A DNA stretch of 64,000 nucleotides, taken from DASUPK01 sp963819715. Lineage in GTDB: Bacteria; Actinomycetota; Thermoleophilia; Solirubrobacterales; 70-9. The notes under the pieces were generated by a model. It saw only the letters and a program-made list of their open reading frames with translations, did not search any database and was not told where the DNA came from. The stretch spans positions 186,001 to 250,000 of the forward strand of contig CAWFXE010000002.1 of the NCBI GenBank assembly GCA_963819715.1. The letters are read 5' to 3'. Of this stretch, positions 1 to 10,063 are shown in pieces. Both the position numbers and the translations under genes were made by a program. Position 1 is the stretch's first letter. Each line of letters begins with the position of its first letter.

Positions 1-150
1 GCGTGCGGTGGCAGCAGCAACGACAGCTCGACCAACTCCGGCGCGCCGGCGACGAGCAACGGCTCGGCTTCGAGCGGTGGCTCGAGCGCGACGACGGGTG
101 GCACCGCAGTCGGCGGAAGCACAAGCTCCGGCGGCGGCTACGGCTACTAA
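1..150 (+). CDS. C-terminal part of a small lipoprotein (5' end outside window)
   Basis: Frame 1 is open from the first base to a TAA at 148-150 and encodes a Ser/Thr/Gly-rich tail. The second residue is a Cys in the context A-C-G-G-S, which matches the start of a mature bacterial lipoprotein, so almost the whole mature chain is visible and only the signal peptide is missing. The chain ends in G-G-G-Y-G-Y, very like the G-G-Y-G-G-G-G-Y end of the next lipoprotein. The two are probably neighbouring paralogous or co-expressed surface lipoproteins. There is no recognisable folded domain, and the function is unknown. Confidence 0.6.
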   Translation, partial: ACGGSSNDSSTNSGAPATSNGSASSGGSSATTGGTAVGGSTSSGGGYGY

Positions 151-175
151 CCAACAAACGAAAGGCGGGGGCGTG

Positions 176-748
176 ATGCTCCGCAGCAAACGAGCGATCC
201 TCGTGATCGCAACAGTCTCCGTGCTCGCCGTGGGTGTGGCGGCGTGCGGAGGCAGCAACAGCAGCAGCGCTTCATCGAGCGCGGCGGCGACGAGCGGCGC
301 CGGGACCGCCGGTTCGGGCGACACCGTCACGGTCAAGTCGATCTCCGGCACCGGTGACGTCCTGGTCGCCTCCCAGGGCAACGCCCTCTACACGAACAAT
401 CAGGACAGCGGTTCCAAGATCGCGTGCGCCGGAGAGTGCACATCGATCTGGGTCCCACTCCCCGCTCCGGCGCAAGGCAACCCGACCTCCGGAGATTCGG
501 CGGTCCGGGGAATGCTGGGAACGGTGAAGCGGGCCGACGGAGGCACTCAGGTCACATTCGGCGGCAAACCCCTCTACACGTTCGTCGAGGACAGCGCCGC
601 TCAGGTGACGGGCAACGGGCTCTCCGATGCCTTCGGAGGAACCCAGTTCGTGTGGACTGCGGCGACTACCGGCGGCAGCTCAGCCGGCTCCAGCGCGGCC
701 ACCACGACGACTCAGTCCTCGGGCGGCTACGGCGGCGGGGGTTACTAG
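176..748 (+). CDS. Secreted lipoprotein with Yx(FWY)xxD-type repeats (COG4315-like)
   Basis: The 190-residue protein opens with a basic n-region and a hydrophobic stretch, then a lipobox ending V-A-A-C-G-G near residue 24, so it should be a lipid-anchored extracellular protein. The folded part carries two related segments, LYTNNQDS and LYTFVEDS, each followed by a region ending in W and hydrophobic residues. This is the pattern of the repeat lipoprotein family with a conserved Yx(FWY)xxD motif. A low-complexity Ser/Thr/Gly/Tyr tail follows. I chose ATG 176 because AAAGGCGGGGG lies just upstream; GTG 173 is equally possible. The biochemical role of the family is unknown. The stop codon overlaps that of the convergent mutase subunit gene by four bases. 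Confidence 0.8.
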   Translation: MLRSKRAILVIATVSVLAVGVAACGGSNSSSASSSAAATSGAGTAGSGDTVTVKSISGTGDVLVASQGNALYTNNQDSGSKIACAGECTSIWVPLPAPAQGNPTSGDSAVRGMLGTVKRADGGTQVTFGGKPLYTFVEDSAAQVTGNGLSDAFGGTQFVWTAATTGGSSAGSSAATTTTQSSGGYGGGGY

Positions 749-1170
749 GCCGAAGCCCCTTCGCGCCCGGCTACCGCTCGCTCGACGAACTCGACGATTT
801 CGTCAGTGGGGGCGCCGGGCGTGAAGACCTCGGCGACTCCGAGCTTCTTCAGCTCGGGGATGTCGTCGGCGGGGATCGTCCCCCCCACCGTCACCACCAC
901 GTCCTCGGCACCCTGCTCGGAGAGCAGCTCCACAACGCGGGGCACGAGCGTCATGTGGGCGCCGGAGAGAATCGAGAGGCCGACGGCGTCCGCGTCCTCC
1001 TGGATCGCCGTCTCGGCGATCTGTTCGGGCGTCTGATGGAGGCCCGTGTAGATCACCTCCATGCCGGCGTCGCGCAGCGCGCGGGCGATGATCTTCGCTC
1101 CGCGGTCGTGACCGTCCAAACCGGGCTTGGCGACGACGATCCTGATTTTTCTGGCGGTGTCGGTCGGCAC
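745..1170 (-). CDS. icmB: Acyl-CoA mutase small (B12-binding) subunit, IcmB-like
   Basis: This 141-residue protein is a stand-alone cobalamin-binding domain of the methylmalonyl/isobutyryl-CoA mutase class. The hallmark D-x-H-x-x-G is present as D19-G-H21-D-R-G24, where the His is the lower cobalt ligand. It is followed by the S-x-L segment (SILSG) and the GG segment (VGGTIPADDI) that cradle the nucleotide tail. The length fits a small subunit that assembles with the large subunit encoded at 1507-3165. A small gene on the opposite strand lies between the two, so they are not one transcript. The call as isobutyryl rather than methylmalonyl mutase rests on active-site residues in the large subunit, not on this chain. 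Confidence 0.88.
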   Translation of the reverse strand: MPTDTARKIRIVVAKPGLDGHDRGAKIIARALRDAGMEVIYTGLHQTPEQIAETAIQEDADAVGLSILSGAHMTLVPRVVELLSEQGAEDVVVTVGGTIPADDIPELKKLGVAEVFTPGAPTDEIVEFVERAVAGREGASA

Positions 1171-1202
1171 TATTCAGTCATGCACTCGTTCGGCAGCGGC
1201 TT

Positions 1203-1233
1203 AACCGTAGTTGAACAGGAAGTTTCTACGGTT
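1203..1233. promoter_or_regulatory. Perfect inverted repeat between divergent genes (operator candidate)
   Basis: AACCGTAG at 1203-1210 is repeated as its exact reverse complement, CTACGGTT, at 1226-1233, with a 15-base spacer. It sits in the short divergent region between icmB (starting at 1170, leftward) and the small gene at 1266 (rightward). An 8-base perfect palindrome here is a reasonable repressor or activator site. The regulator is not identifiable from the window. Confidence 0.4.
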
Positions 1234-1265
1234 CCCAACGCGATATGTCGATAGGAGAATGAGCA

Positions 1266-1496
1266 GTGACTAGGGGATTCCAATCAGGAGGCACAGGCTT
1301 GTACGACGTTCTCTTTCTGAACCGCTCGCACGGGGAGAAGGTGCTTGCCAGGGGTCTCGATCACGACGACGCCTGCCAGGTCGCCAGGACGGAGTCCGAG
1401 CGACGCGGCGTCGGCCGGATGTTCCTCGCCGGGTCGGAGCTGGGGCCGACCGGCGAGATGATCGTCATCGTCGAGTCCGCGCGCCGCGCGGCTTAG
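1266..1496 (+). CDS. Small hypothetical protein (76 aa)
   Basis: A 76-residue protein starts at a GTG preceded by AGGAG at a good distance. It is mixed alpha/beta in composition, with a Val/Ile-rich stretch before the C-terminus (GEMIVIVES), has no transmembrane segment or signal peptide, and contains one Cys. I do not recognise the family. It lies between the two mutase subunit genes but on the opposite strand and is transcribed away from icmB, so its placement gives only a weak link to the mutase. Confidence 0.6.
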   Translation: MTRGFQSGGTGLYDVLFLNRSHGEKVLARGLDHDDACQVARTESERRGVGRMFLAGSELGPTGEMIVIVESARRAA

Positions 1497-1506
1497 CCGC
1501 AACGCT

Positions 1507-3165
<1,659 letters not shown>

Positions 3166-3175
3166 GGGATGGAGT

Positions 3176-4003
3176 CTAGGGCTGGCTGGTGATGCGGCTA
3201 CGCCTCTTGCGAGCCTCGACAAGCGCGCCATCAGCACGGCGACAGAGCTCGGAGAGGTCGTCATCGGGACGTAGTCCCGTGCAACCGACGCTGATGCGCG
3301 CTCGGCTGGGCCTGCGCGCCAGCTCGGCCTGGATCAGGGTGCAGCGGTCTCGGGCGCCATCCAGTCCCACGCCCGCAATCGTGAAGGCGAATTCGTCGCC
3401 TCCGAGCCGGACGATCGGCTCGTAGGTGCGGATGTTCGCCCGGATCGCGGCGACCACATCACGCAGGACCTCGTCGCCCGCGGAGTGACCCTCGGTGTCA
3501 TTGACGTGCTTCAGGCCGTCGATGTCCACCATCACCAGGGCGATGCTCTCCTGCCGGCGGCGGGCTCGCTCGATCTCCGCGGACAGCATTTCCTCCCCGA
3601 AACCGCGGCGGTGCGCGCCGGTGAGGTCGTCGAAATGGGCGTCCTCCAGCACCCCCAGCGCTTCGTCGCGCTCCGCAGCCGCACGGGCGCGATCCTTTGC
3701 CGCGAGCTCCCGGTCCGCGGCGGCACGCGCGCGGTCCGAAGCCGCGTCGGCAAGCAGCCGCTTGAGCTTGTCGGCCACCCGGCCGATGTGGTCGCCATCA
3801 CGTCCGGCGGTCGGCGAGCCGTTCGACGCGGAAATCTGGCGATCGCGCTCTTCGGCGGCCCGGTCCCGCTCGGCGGCGACCCGATCACGGCGGCTCGCCA
3901 GCTCGTCACGCCGCGTGGCCTCTTGCGCGTGCTCCTCCACGGCGCGGACGCGGCCCAACGTCGCGGTCTCCCGCTGCTCCGCCTCCGACGCCTGCTGCTT
4001 CAT
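3176..4003 (-). CDS. Diguanylate cyclase with N-terminal coiled coil (GGDEF)
   Basis: The first 120 residues or so are dominated by charged, Ala/Arg/Glu-rich heptads and should form a long coiled coil. The C-terminal part is a GGDEF domain with an intact GGDEF motif at residues 201-205 and the metal-binding stretch VDIDGLKHVND around residue 160. It should make c-di-GMP from two GTP. There is no transmembrane segment, so it is probably cytosolic. The product-inhibition I-site has RTYE instead of RxxD at the right distance before GGDEF, so feedback inhibition may be altered. c-di-GMP is directly relevant here because the pilin leader at 50891-50989 contains a c-di-GMP riboswitch. The mutase large-subunit gene follows 10 bases downstream. 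Confidence 0.9.
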   Translation of the reverse strand: MKQQASEAEQRETATLGRVRAVEEHAQEATRRDELASRRDRVAAERDRAAEERDRQISASNGSPTAGRDGDHIGRVADKLKRLLADAASDRARAAADRELAAKDRARAAAERDEALGVLEDAHFDDLTGAHRRGFGEEMLSAEIERARRRQESIALVMVDIDGLKHVNDTEGHSAGDEVLRDVVAAIRANIRTYEPIVRLGGDEFAFTIAGVGLDGARDRCTLIQAELARRPSRARISVGCTGLRPDDDLSELCRRADGALVEARKRRSRITSQP

Positions 4004-4179
4004 TGACCCCTAGTTCTCCTGACACGAGCCCGCGGTCGCAATCGTCGCGCCCGCGGAGCACTTGTTCTCGGCTCGAAGGTTCTCACACATGAGGCCGGTT
4101 TCAATCTCGAAATTCGGTAGAGCCCGAGGAGTTGGCCCAACCGGCCAACCGGAGGTCGCGAACCAGGCCGTCCTGACGC

Positions 4180-4950
4180 CTAGCGGAGAAGCCCGCCCGA
4201 ATGCCGGCGCCTCGACGCCAGGGCTCCCGCGCCGCCCGCGGCCGCGGCGAGCGCCGTGGCGCCCACGATCGCGAGCTTCCGCCCGAGCTTCTCGAAGCGC
4301 ATCACCTGCCATCCCTCCTGGCGGGCGATCTCGAGCAGGTCGGCGTCCGGGTTGACCACGACGGAGTGACCGACCGACCGGAGCATCGGGAGGTCGCTGA
4401 CTGAGTCCGAGTACGCCCATGACTCGGCCATGTCGATGTCGTGCTTCTCGGCGAAGCGCTGCATCGCCTCGACCTTGCCCTTGCCGTAGACGAAGGGCCC
4501 GTCCATCTCGCCGGTGAACTTGCCGTCGGCGCCGATCTCCCACGCGGTCCCGATCCCACCCTCCATGCCGAGGACGGCGGCGAGCGCCTTGACCAGATCG
4601 TTCCCGGCTGCGCTGACGATGAAGGTGGCGCGGCCCTCGTCCTGGTGGCGATAGACCTCGTCGAGCATCTGCGGGTAGATGCGCGGCAGGATCCCCGCGA
4701 GCACGGCCGGCGCCATCCGCTCCACCTCGCGCTCGGGGATCTCGGCGAAGACCTTCTTGGCGACGTCGAGCACGGCGCTGGTCTGCTCGTCCGAGGAACC
4801 GCGCAGCCGGTAGCGGAGGTGGTCGAAGCCCCACCGGGCGAGCTGTCCGCGCGGCACGAACCCGCGCTGGTTGGCGACGCGCGCGAAGACCATGCCGGAC
4901 GAGCCGGCCATGAGCGTCTTGTCCAGGTCGAAGAAGGCTGCTCCGGGCAT
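4180..4950 (-). CDS. HAD-superfamily IB phosphatase (SerB/PlsC-associated type)
   Basis: The 256-residue protein shows the HAD motif I as FFDLDKTLM near the N-terminus, motif II around FIVSAAGND, and the acidic motif IV as YSDSVSDLPML. It therefore uses an aspartyl-phosphate intermediate with Mg2+. The helical cap between motifs I and II and the overall length fit subfamily IB, which includes phosphoserine phosphatase-like enzymes and phospholipid-pathway phosphatases. The C-terminus ends with an Ala/Gly-rich hydrophobic stretch followed by basic residues, which may be a membrane anchor. Substrate is not predictable. The amine oxidase gene ends 19 bases upstream on the same strand. Confidence 0.82.
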   Translation of the reverse strand: MPGAAFFDLDKTLMAGSSGMVFARVANQRGFVPRGQLARWGFDHLRYRLRGSSDEQTSAVLDVAKKVFAEIPEREVERMAPAVLAGILPRIYPQMLDEVYRHQDEGRATFIVSAAGNDLVKALAAVLGMEGGIGTAWEIGADGKFTGEMDGPFVYGKGKVEAMQRFAEKHDIDMAESWAYSDSVSDLPMLRSVGHSVVVNPDADLLEIARQEGWQVMRFEKLGRKLAIVGATALAAAAGGAGALASRRRHSGGLLR

Positions 4951-4969
4951 GCCCGGAGACTAGCCGCGG

Positions 4970-6490
4970 TCAGATCTCCGCCAGCACCTCGGCCGCGGCG
5001 CGCTCGCCGGAGCGAACAGCGCCGTCCATGTAGCCGTTCCAGTAGGTCGAGGTCTCGGTTCCCGCCCAATGGATCCTGCCGGCTGGAGCCCTGAGGACCG
5101 GTCCGTAGGCCGTCAGCACCCCGGGGCCGAGAATGCCCACCGGACACCCGCGCGACCAGCGCTCGCCGGCCCAGTACGACTCGAGGTAGCCGATCGGGGC
5201 GCGCGCCCGAGAGCCGAAGAACTGGGTGAACTGAGCGAGCACCGCCGCCTGCCGCTCCCCGGAGGAGAGCGCGTTGAACGCCCGGGACCGGTCGCCGCCG
5301 ACGAAGCCGAAGACGACTCCGGGGTTGCCCTCGGGAGGGCTGTCGTCGAAGGTCGCGCTGACGTAGCCGTCGGTGCAGACAGCCGTGCCGTTGAGCCCAT
5401 CGTCCCGCCAGAACGGCCGGTCGTAGACCACGGTGACCTTCGTCAGGTTCCCCTGCGGGACCCGCTGGGTGAGCTGGTCGCGCTCCGGAGGCAGGTCGGG
5501 GCGGTAGTCAATCCGCCCGGCGAGGGTGGGCGGCACCGCGACGATCGCGCGCTTGGCGTGCACGCGCAGGCGCTTGGTGTGCACCACCACTCCCCCCTTC
5601 TTCTGCACGATCTGGCGGACCGGCTGCTTGAGGAGGACCCGCTTCTTGCCCAGGCGCTTCGCGACCCGCTGCGCCGCCAGCTGAGTGCCCCCGATGAAGC
5701 GGTCCTGCTGGGCGCCCATCCGGGTGTTGAAGTTGCGCTCGAACGTGCCGACGTTCTGCTCGTTGCCCGAGGCCGCGATGTAGAAGATCGTGTACAGCAG
5801 CGAGAGCTCGCTCGGCTCGGCGCCGAAGATCGGGCGGGTCGCCGCACCCACCACCTCGCGGAACGCCGGGGTGATGGAATGGGAATCGATCCAGCTCTGC
5901 AGCGTCTGGGCGTCCCAGGCCGCGGCGTTCTGCGCCGTCCAGGGGGAGTTGACGTCTACCTCCGTCGCCATCTGGTCAAGCAATCCCACCGTCACGGCCA
6001 GGTCCGGCAGGATCACGGGGTCGAGGGGCGCCGTGCCGGTGATGCCCGTGTCGCTGTAGGTCGAGCGGTTGCCGTCGCGGACGTAGACGTTGTCGCCTGT
6101 GTCGTACGTCGGGAACGTGCCGACGCCGAAGTCGGCCCCCAGCTTGGCGATGTGGTCCTGAGTGGGGCCGATGAACGCCGCACCACGCTCGGTCACCTCT
6201 CCACCGGGGATCGCCGCGTTCCACGAGCGCCCGCCGACGCGACCGCGCGCCTCAAGCACGATCACCGACTTGCCCGCCTGCTTCACCCGGAGCGCCGCCG
6301 TCAGCCCCGCGAATCCCGCGCCGACCACGACGACGTCGGCGTGTCTCTTTCGGCCGTGCTTGCCCTTCTTGTTATGTCCCTTGCGCGCCTCTGCGCCCGG
6401 GACCCGCGAGAGGGCGGCGGCGCCCGCGGCTGCGGCGCCGGTCCCGATCAGCCGGCGCCTGGTGAGTCGGTCCTGCCCCGACTCAGTCAC
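4970..6490 (-). CDS. Tat-exported FAD-dependent amine oxidase
   Basis: The N-terminus has a twin-arginine signal (LTRRRLIGTG followed by an Ala-rich h-region), then a strongly basic Lys/His linker (RKGHNKKGKHGRKRH). The folded part begins with the dinucleotide-binding motif VVVVGAGFAGL and the typical GRVGGRSW segment of the flavin monoamine oxidase family. The C-terminus has the second FAD-contact region, HWAGTETSTYWNGYMDGA. At 506 residues it matches family length. It should oxidise an amine outside the membrane with release of H2O2, but the substrate is unknown. The basic linker resembles the lysine-rich segments of other exported proteins in this window. Confidence 0.88.
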   Translation of the reverse strand: MTESGQDRLTRRRLIGTGAAAAGAAALSRVPGAEARKGHNKKGKHGRKRHADVVVVGAGFAGLTAALRVKQAGKSVIVLEARGRVGGRSWNAAIPGGEVTERGAAFIGPTQDHIAKLGADFGVGTFPTYDTGDNVYVRDGNRSTYSDTGITGTAPLDPVILPDLAVTVGLLDQMATEVDVNSPWTAQNAAAWDAQTLQSWIDSHSITPAFREVVGAATRPIFGAEPSELSLLYTIFYIAASGNEQNVGTFERNFNTRMGAQQDRFIGGTQLAAQRVAKRLGKKRVLLKQPVRQIVQKKGGVVVHTKRLRVHAKRAIVAVPPTLAGRIDYRPDLPPERDQLTQRVPQGNLTKVTVVYDRPFWRDDGLNGTAVCTDGYVSATFDDSPPEGNPGVVFGFVGGDRSRAFNALSSGERQAAVLAQFTQFFGSRARAPIGYLESYWAGERWSRGCPVGILGPGVLTAYGPVLRAPAGRIHWAGTETSTYWNGYMDGAVRSGERAAAEVLAEI

Positions 6491-6496
6491 TGGCTG

Positions 6497-7681
6497 CTAG
6501 CCGCCATTCACCTCGATGAGAATCGCGTCGCCCTGCCCGCCGCCGGAGCAGATCGCGGCGCAGCCGAGACCGCCGCCGCGGCGCTTCAGCTCGTGTACCA
6601 GCGCCCCGACGATGCGGGCGCCTGAGGCGCCGATCGGATGGCCAAGCGCAATCGCCCCGCCGTTGACGTTGACGTTGTCCTCGTCGATCTCGAGCATCCG
6701 CATGGAGTTGATGGCGACTGAAGCGAAGGCCTCGTTGATCTCCCAGAGGTCGACGTCGCCGGGCTTCTTGCCGGCCTTCTCGAGCGCCTGCAATGCGGCC
6801 TTCGCCGGCGTGCGGGCGAGGTAGGGGAAGTCGTCGGCGACCTGGCCGTAGGCCAGGACCGTCGCGATCGCGCTCTTGGCGTTCTGCTTCGCCCACTCAT
6901 CGGAGGCGACCACCACCGCGCCGGCGCCGTCGTTGACGCCCGGGGCGTTGCCGGCGGTGTGAGTGGCGTCGTCGCCGCCGACGGCCTTCAGCTTGGAGAG
7001 CACCTCGAGGGTGGTGTCGGGCCGGATCGCCTCGTCGGCCGCCACCTCGGTGTCGCCCTTCCTCAAGTGGACCGTGACGGTGACGATCTCCTCGGCGAGC
7101 TTGCCGTCCTCGGTCGCCTTGTGCGCGAGCTGGTGGGAGCGCTCCGCGAAGCGGTCCATGTCGGCGCGTGTGATCTCGAGCTCGTTGGAGACCTCACTGG
7201 CCTCGTTGATCATCTGCTTCTCGGTGAAGGGATTGGTGAGGCCGTCGTGGGTCATCGCGTCGATCGCCGTGACGTCGCCCATCCGGAAGCCGAAGCGGGC
7301 GCCGGGGAGCAGGTACGGGGCCTTGCTCATCGACTCCATGCCGCCGGCCACCCCGATCTGAAGGTCATCGGCGCGGATCGCCTGGTCGGCCAGCCCGATC
7401 GCGCGCATGCTGGAGGCGCAGACCTTGTTGATCGTCTCCGAAGGCACCTCCTTTGGGATGCCGGCCTTGATCTGGGCCTGGCGCGAGGGGATCTGTCCCT
7501 GGCCCGCCTGGAGCACCTGGCCGTAGACGACGCCCTGGACCTCGTCGGCCTTCACCTCGGCGCGGTCGAGCGCCTCCGAAATCGCGGTGCCGCCCAGGTC
7601 GGTGGCATCGAGGGACGAGAGCCCACCGCCCATCTTCCCGAAGGGGGTTCTGGCGGTGGAGAGGATGACCGTCTTCGACAT
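6497..7681 (-). CDS. Acetyl-CoA C-acyltransferase (thiolase)
   Basis: This 394-residue thiolase begins with MSKTVILSTARTPFGK. The nucleophilic Cys is C88 in NKVCASSM. The C-terminal part has the catalytic His in GGAIALGHPIGASGAR and the second Cys in AAICSGGGQGD. It catalyses either thiolytic cleavage of 3-ketoacyl-CoA or condensation of two acetyl-CoA. The start at 7681 was chosen because the open frame upstream of it has no thiolase homology and lies over the divergent aminopeptidase gene. The nearby acyl-CoA mutase and dehydrogenase genes suggest a catabolic role in fatty or branched-chain acid breakdown. Confidence 0.93.
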   Translation of the reverse strand: MSKTVILSTARTPFGKMGGGLSSLDATDLGGTAISEALDRAEVKADEVQGVVYGQVLQAGQGQIPSRQAQIKAGIPKEVPSETINKVCASSMRAIGLADQAIRADDLQIGVAGGMESMSKAPYLLPGARFGFRMGDVTAIDAMTHDGLTNPFTEKQMINEASEVSNELEITRADMDRFAERSHQLAHKATEDGKLAEEIVTVTVHLRKGDTEVAADEAIRPDTTLEVLSKLKAVGGDDATHTAGNAPGVNDGAGAVVVASDEWAKQNAKSAIATVLAYGQVADDFPYLARTPAKAALQALEKAGKKPGDVDLWEINEAFASVAINSMRMLEIDEDNVNVNGGAIALGHPIGASGARIVGALVHELKRRGGGLGCAAICSGGGQGDAILIEVNGG

Positions 7682-7768
7682 CTGCGCCTTTCGTTTGAGC
7701 GCGCAGCGTTTACGCGCTGTTCCCAAGTTCTGACGGAAGGTTAGTGACCGTCTGTAATCTGGCGCTCC

Positions 7769-9211
7769 TTGCGCGTCGACGTCGCCGACAAGCAGCTCTC
7801 CGAGATCGACTCCGACCTGCTCGTGGTCCTCGTCTTCGATGGCGACGAGCTCCCCGAGCCGCTCGCCGGGGCGCCGGGCTCCGATGACGTCAAGGGCGCC
7901 TACAAGAAGACCTCCCTCGTTCATCCCGAGAAGCCGCGCCGCGCCCTGGTGGTCGGCCTCGGCGATCGCGACGAGTTCGAGCCGGAGCGTGTGCGAGTCG
8001 CCGGCGCGATCGCAGCTCGCACCGCCGGCTCGATGGACGCGACTTCCATGACGCTCGCCGGACCCGACGTCGAGGATCCGAAGGCGCTTGCCTCCGCGGC
8101 GGTCGAGGGAGTCATCCTCGGCTCCTATCGCTTCGACCGTTTCAAGTCGAAGAAGGAGGACAACGAGGGCTCCGGCAAGCACCTCGAAGACCTGACGGTG
8201 ATTGCCGACGGCGGCATCGCCGAGGACGTCGAGGCCGCCCGCATCGCGGCCGAGGCGGAGAACTTCGCCCGCGAGCTCCAGGACCTCCCCTCCAACGTCG
8301 TCACCCCGTCCTATTTGTCCGGCCGCGCGAAGGCGATCGCGGACGAGCACTCCTCCGTCACCTGCGAGGTTCTGGGCCGCAAGGAGATCGCCGACAAGGA
8401 GATGGGCGGCCTCGTCGCCGTCTCACAGGGCAGCGCGGAGGACCCCCAGCTGATCGTGCTCCGCTACGAGGCCGGCGGGGACGGCGAGACTCTCGGGCTG
8501 GTCGGCAAGGGCGTCACCTTCGACTCCGGCGGCATCTCCATCAAGCCGTCAGGCGGGATGCACGAGATGAAGATGGACATGTCCGGCGCGGCCGCCGTGC
8601 TGGAAGCCGTCTCCGCGATCGCCAAGCTCGAGATCCCGATCAACATCCTGGCGGTCATCCCCTCCACCGAGAACATGCCGAGCGGGACGGCCGTGAAGCC
8701 GGGCGACATCATCACCCAGCTCAACGGCAAGTCGGTCGAGGTGAACAACACCGACGCCGAGGGACGGCTGATCCTCGCCGACGCGCTCTCCTATGCGGTC
8801 GAGCTGGGCGCCGACCGCATCGTCGACCTCGCCACCCTCACGGGCGCGGTGATCGTCGCCCTCGGCTCGACCTACGCCGGCCTGATCTCCAACGACGATG
8901 CCTTCGCCACCGAGGTCGAGGGCGCGGCGGGCCGCACCGGCGAGCTCGCCTGGCGTCTCCCGCTCCACCCCGAGTACAAGGAACTCACCAAGGGCACGGC
9001 CGCCGATCTCACCAACGCCTCGTCGAAACGCAAGGCTTCGACGATCTACGCGGGCTCCTTCCTCGAGGAGTTCGTCGACGAGAAGCCGTGGGTCCACCTC
9101 GACATCGCGGGCACGGCTTGGGACGTGGGCCGCGAGTACACAGGGAAGGGCCCAAGCGGTTTCGGCACTAGGCTGCTCATAGACCTTGCGCGGAGCCTGA
9201 CCAAGGATTAG
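7769..9211 (+). CDS. pepA: Leucyl aminopeptidase (M17 family)
   Basis: The protein is a full-length M17 zinc aminopeptidase of about 480 residues. The catalytic core shows GKGVTFDSGG (metal-binding Lys and Asp), MDMSGAAAV, and NTDAEGRLILADAL with the conserved Asp, Glu and Arg. It removes N-terminal residues from peptides in the cytosol and normally forms hexamers. The start is a TTG with no convincing Shine-Dalgarno; TAATCT lies 9 bases upstream, so the mRNA could be leaderless, but that is only suggestive. The gene is divergent from the thiolase. Confidence 0.92.
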   Translation: MRVDVADKQLSEIDSDLLVVLVFDGDELPEPLAGAPGSDDVKGAYKKTSLVHPEKPRRALVVGLGDRDEFEPERVRVAGAIAARTAGSMDATSMTLAGPDVEDPKALASAAVEGVILGSYRFDRFKSKKEDNEGSGKHLEDLTVIADGGIAEDVEAARIAAEAENFARELQDLPSNVVTPSYLSGRAKAIADEHSSVTCEVLGRKEIADKEMGGLVAVSQGSAEDPQLIVLRYEAGGDGETLGLVGKGVTFDSGGISIKPSGGMHEMKMDMSGAAAVLEAVSAIAKLEIPINILAVIPSTENMPSGTAVKPGDIITQLNGKSVEVNNTDAEGRLILADALSYAVELGADRIVDLATLTGAVIVALGSTYAGLISNDDAFATEVEGAAGRTGELAWRLPLHPEYKELTKGTAADLTNASSKRKASTIYAGSFLEEFVDEKPWVHLDIAGTAWDVGREYTGKGPSGFGTRLLIDLARSLTKD

Positions 9212-9247
9212 CGTCGGCCCACCACAGGGGCGATCGAGGGAGAAGGC

Positions 9248-10063
9248 GTGAACACGGGACGAGTTGCTTGGCTTTCGGGAGCGATCGCGATCGCGGCTGC
9301 CATTTGGGCAGCGCCGGCGTCCGCGGCGACGCTGATCGGCGACTACCAGTTCCAGGGAACGCGCGCGTCGTCGGGACCCGGCCCCGAACTGGCCGCCGTG
9401 AATGATTTCGGGACGTTCCCGACAGAGAGCGTGATGGGGACAAGCAGGCAGGTGGACGCCTTTGCGGAGGGCGGCGGCCTGCGGATGGAGCCCACCGGGC
9501 TCACGGGCACCACGCACTCCGTGGTGATGACATTCCGCCTCCTCGACGACACCGGCTACAACCGGATCCTCGACTGGTCCCATGGCACGAGCGACAACGG
9601 GATCTACGACCACGCGCGCAAGGCCTACTACTTCAGGCCAATGTCCGAGGCCGCCGAGAGCACCAACCCGGTGCTCGGCTCAAACACCTACTCGACTGTT
9701 GCGGTCACCTCGGCGGACTCCGGCACCCGTGTGTTCGTCAACGGTTCCCCCGTCATCAACTCCCAGTTCCACGAGACCTTCATCGGCAACGCGCTGACTT
9801 TCTTCGTCGACAACACGAGCGGTGGCTTCACCGGCGAGCAGTCGGCTGGCGCTGCTTCCTGCATTCGGGTCTACAGCGGCGTTCTCACCGATGCGGAGAT
9901 CACCGCGATCGGCGCCTCGCCCGACTGCACGGCCAAACCCGCCCAGGCCCAGCCGCCGGGCGCACTGACGCAACCGACGCAACGGAAGAAGTGCAAGAAA
10001 CACAAGAAGAAGCACCGGGCCGCCGAGGCCAAGAAGAAGTGCAAGAAAAAGAAGAAGCACTAG
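9248..10063 (+). CDS. Secreted LamG/concanavalin-like protein with lysine-rich C-terminal tail
   Basis: A GTG start follows GGGAGAAGG. Residues 1-27 form a Sec signal peptide ending A-P-A-S-A-A. The body resembles a LamG/concanavalin-like jelly-roll domain: Gly/Asp-rich beta strands, NRILDWSHGTSDNGIYDH, and a C-terminal RVYSGVLTDAEI segment typical of these domains. It then ends in a Pro/Gln linker and an extremely basic tail of Lys, Cys and His containing HRAAEAKKK. The same tail motif occurs in the unrelated secreted protein at 20240-21739. The tail may attach to anionic wall polymers. Carbohydrate binding is inferred from fold type only. Confidence 0.75.
   Translation: MNTGRVAWLSGAIAIAAAIWAAPASAATLIGDYQFQGTRASSGPGPELAAVNDFGTFPTESVMGTSRQVDAFAEGGGLRMEPTGLTGTTHSVVMTFRLLDDTGYNRILDWSHGTSDNGIYDHARKAYYFRPMSEAAESTNPVLGSNTYSTVAVTSADSGTRVFVNGSPVINSQFHETFIGNALTFFVDNTSGGFTGEQSAGAASCIRVYSGVLTDAEITAIGASPDCTAKPAQAQPPGALTQPTQRKKCKKHKKKHRAAEAKKKCKKKKKH

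Noticed and set aside
4010..4090. Possible 26-residue Cys-containing peptide upstream of the diguanylate cyclase
   Set aside because: Three Cys and an ATG are present, but there is no ribosome-binding site and nothing else supports translation.
5069..6625. Long plus-strand frame opposite the amine oxidase (and similar long frames opposite icmA, the nucleotidyltransferase, ftsZ and DipZ)
   Set aside because: High-GC genes give long open frames on the other strand. These products are Arg/Asp/Leu-rich with no motifs, and the opposite strand has clear families.
6497..8350. Long 617-codon frame over the thiolase
   Set aside because: Codons upstream of 7681 are antisense to the aminopeptidase gene and show no thiolase homology. 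The thiolase starts at 7681.
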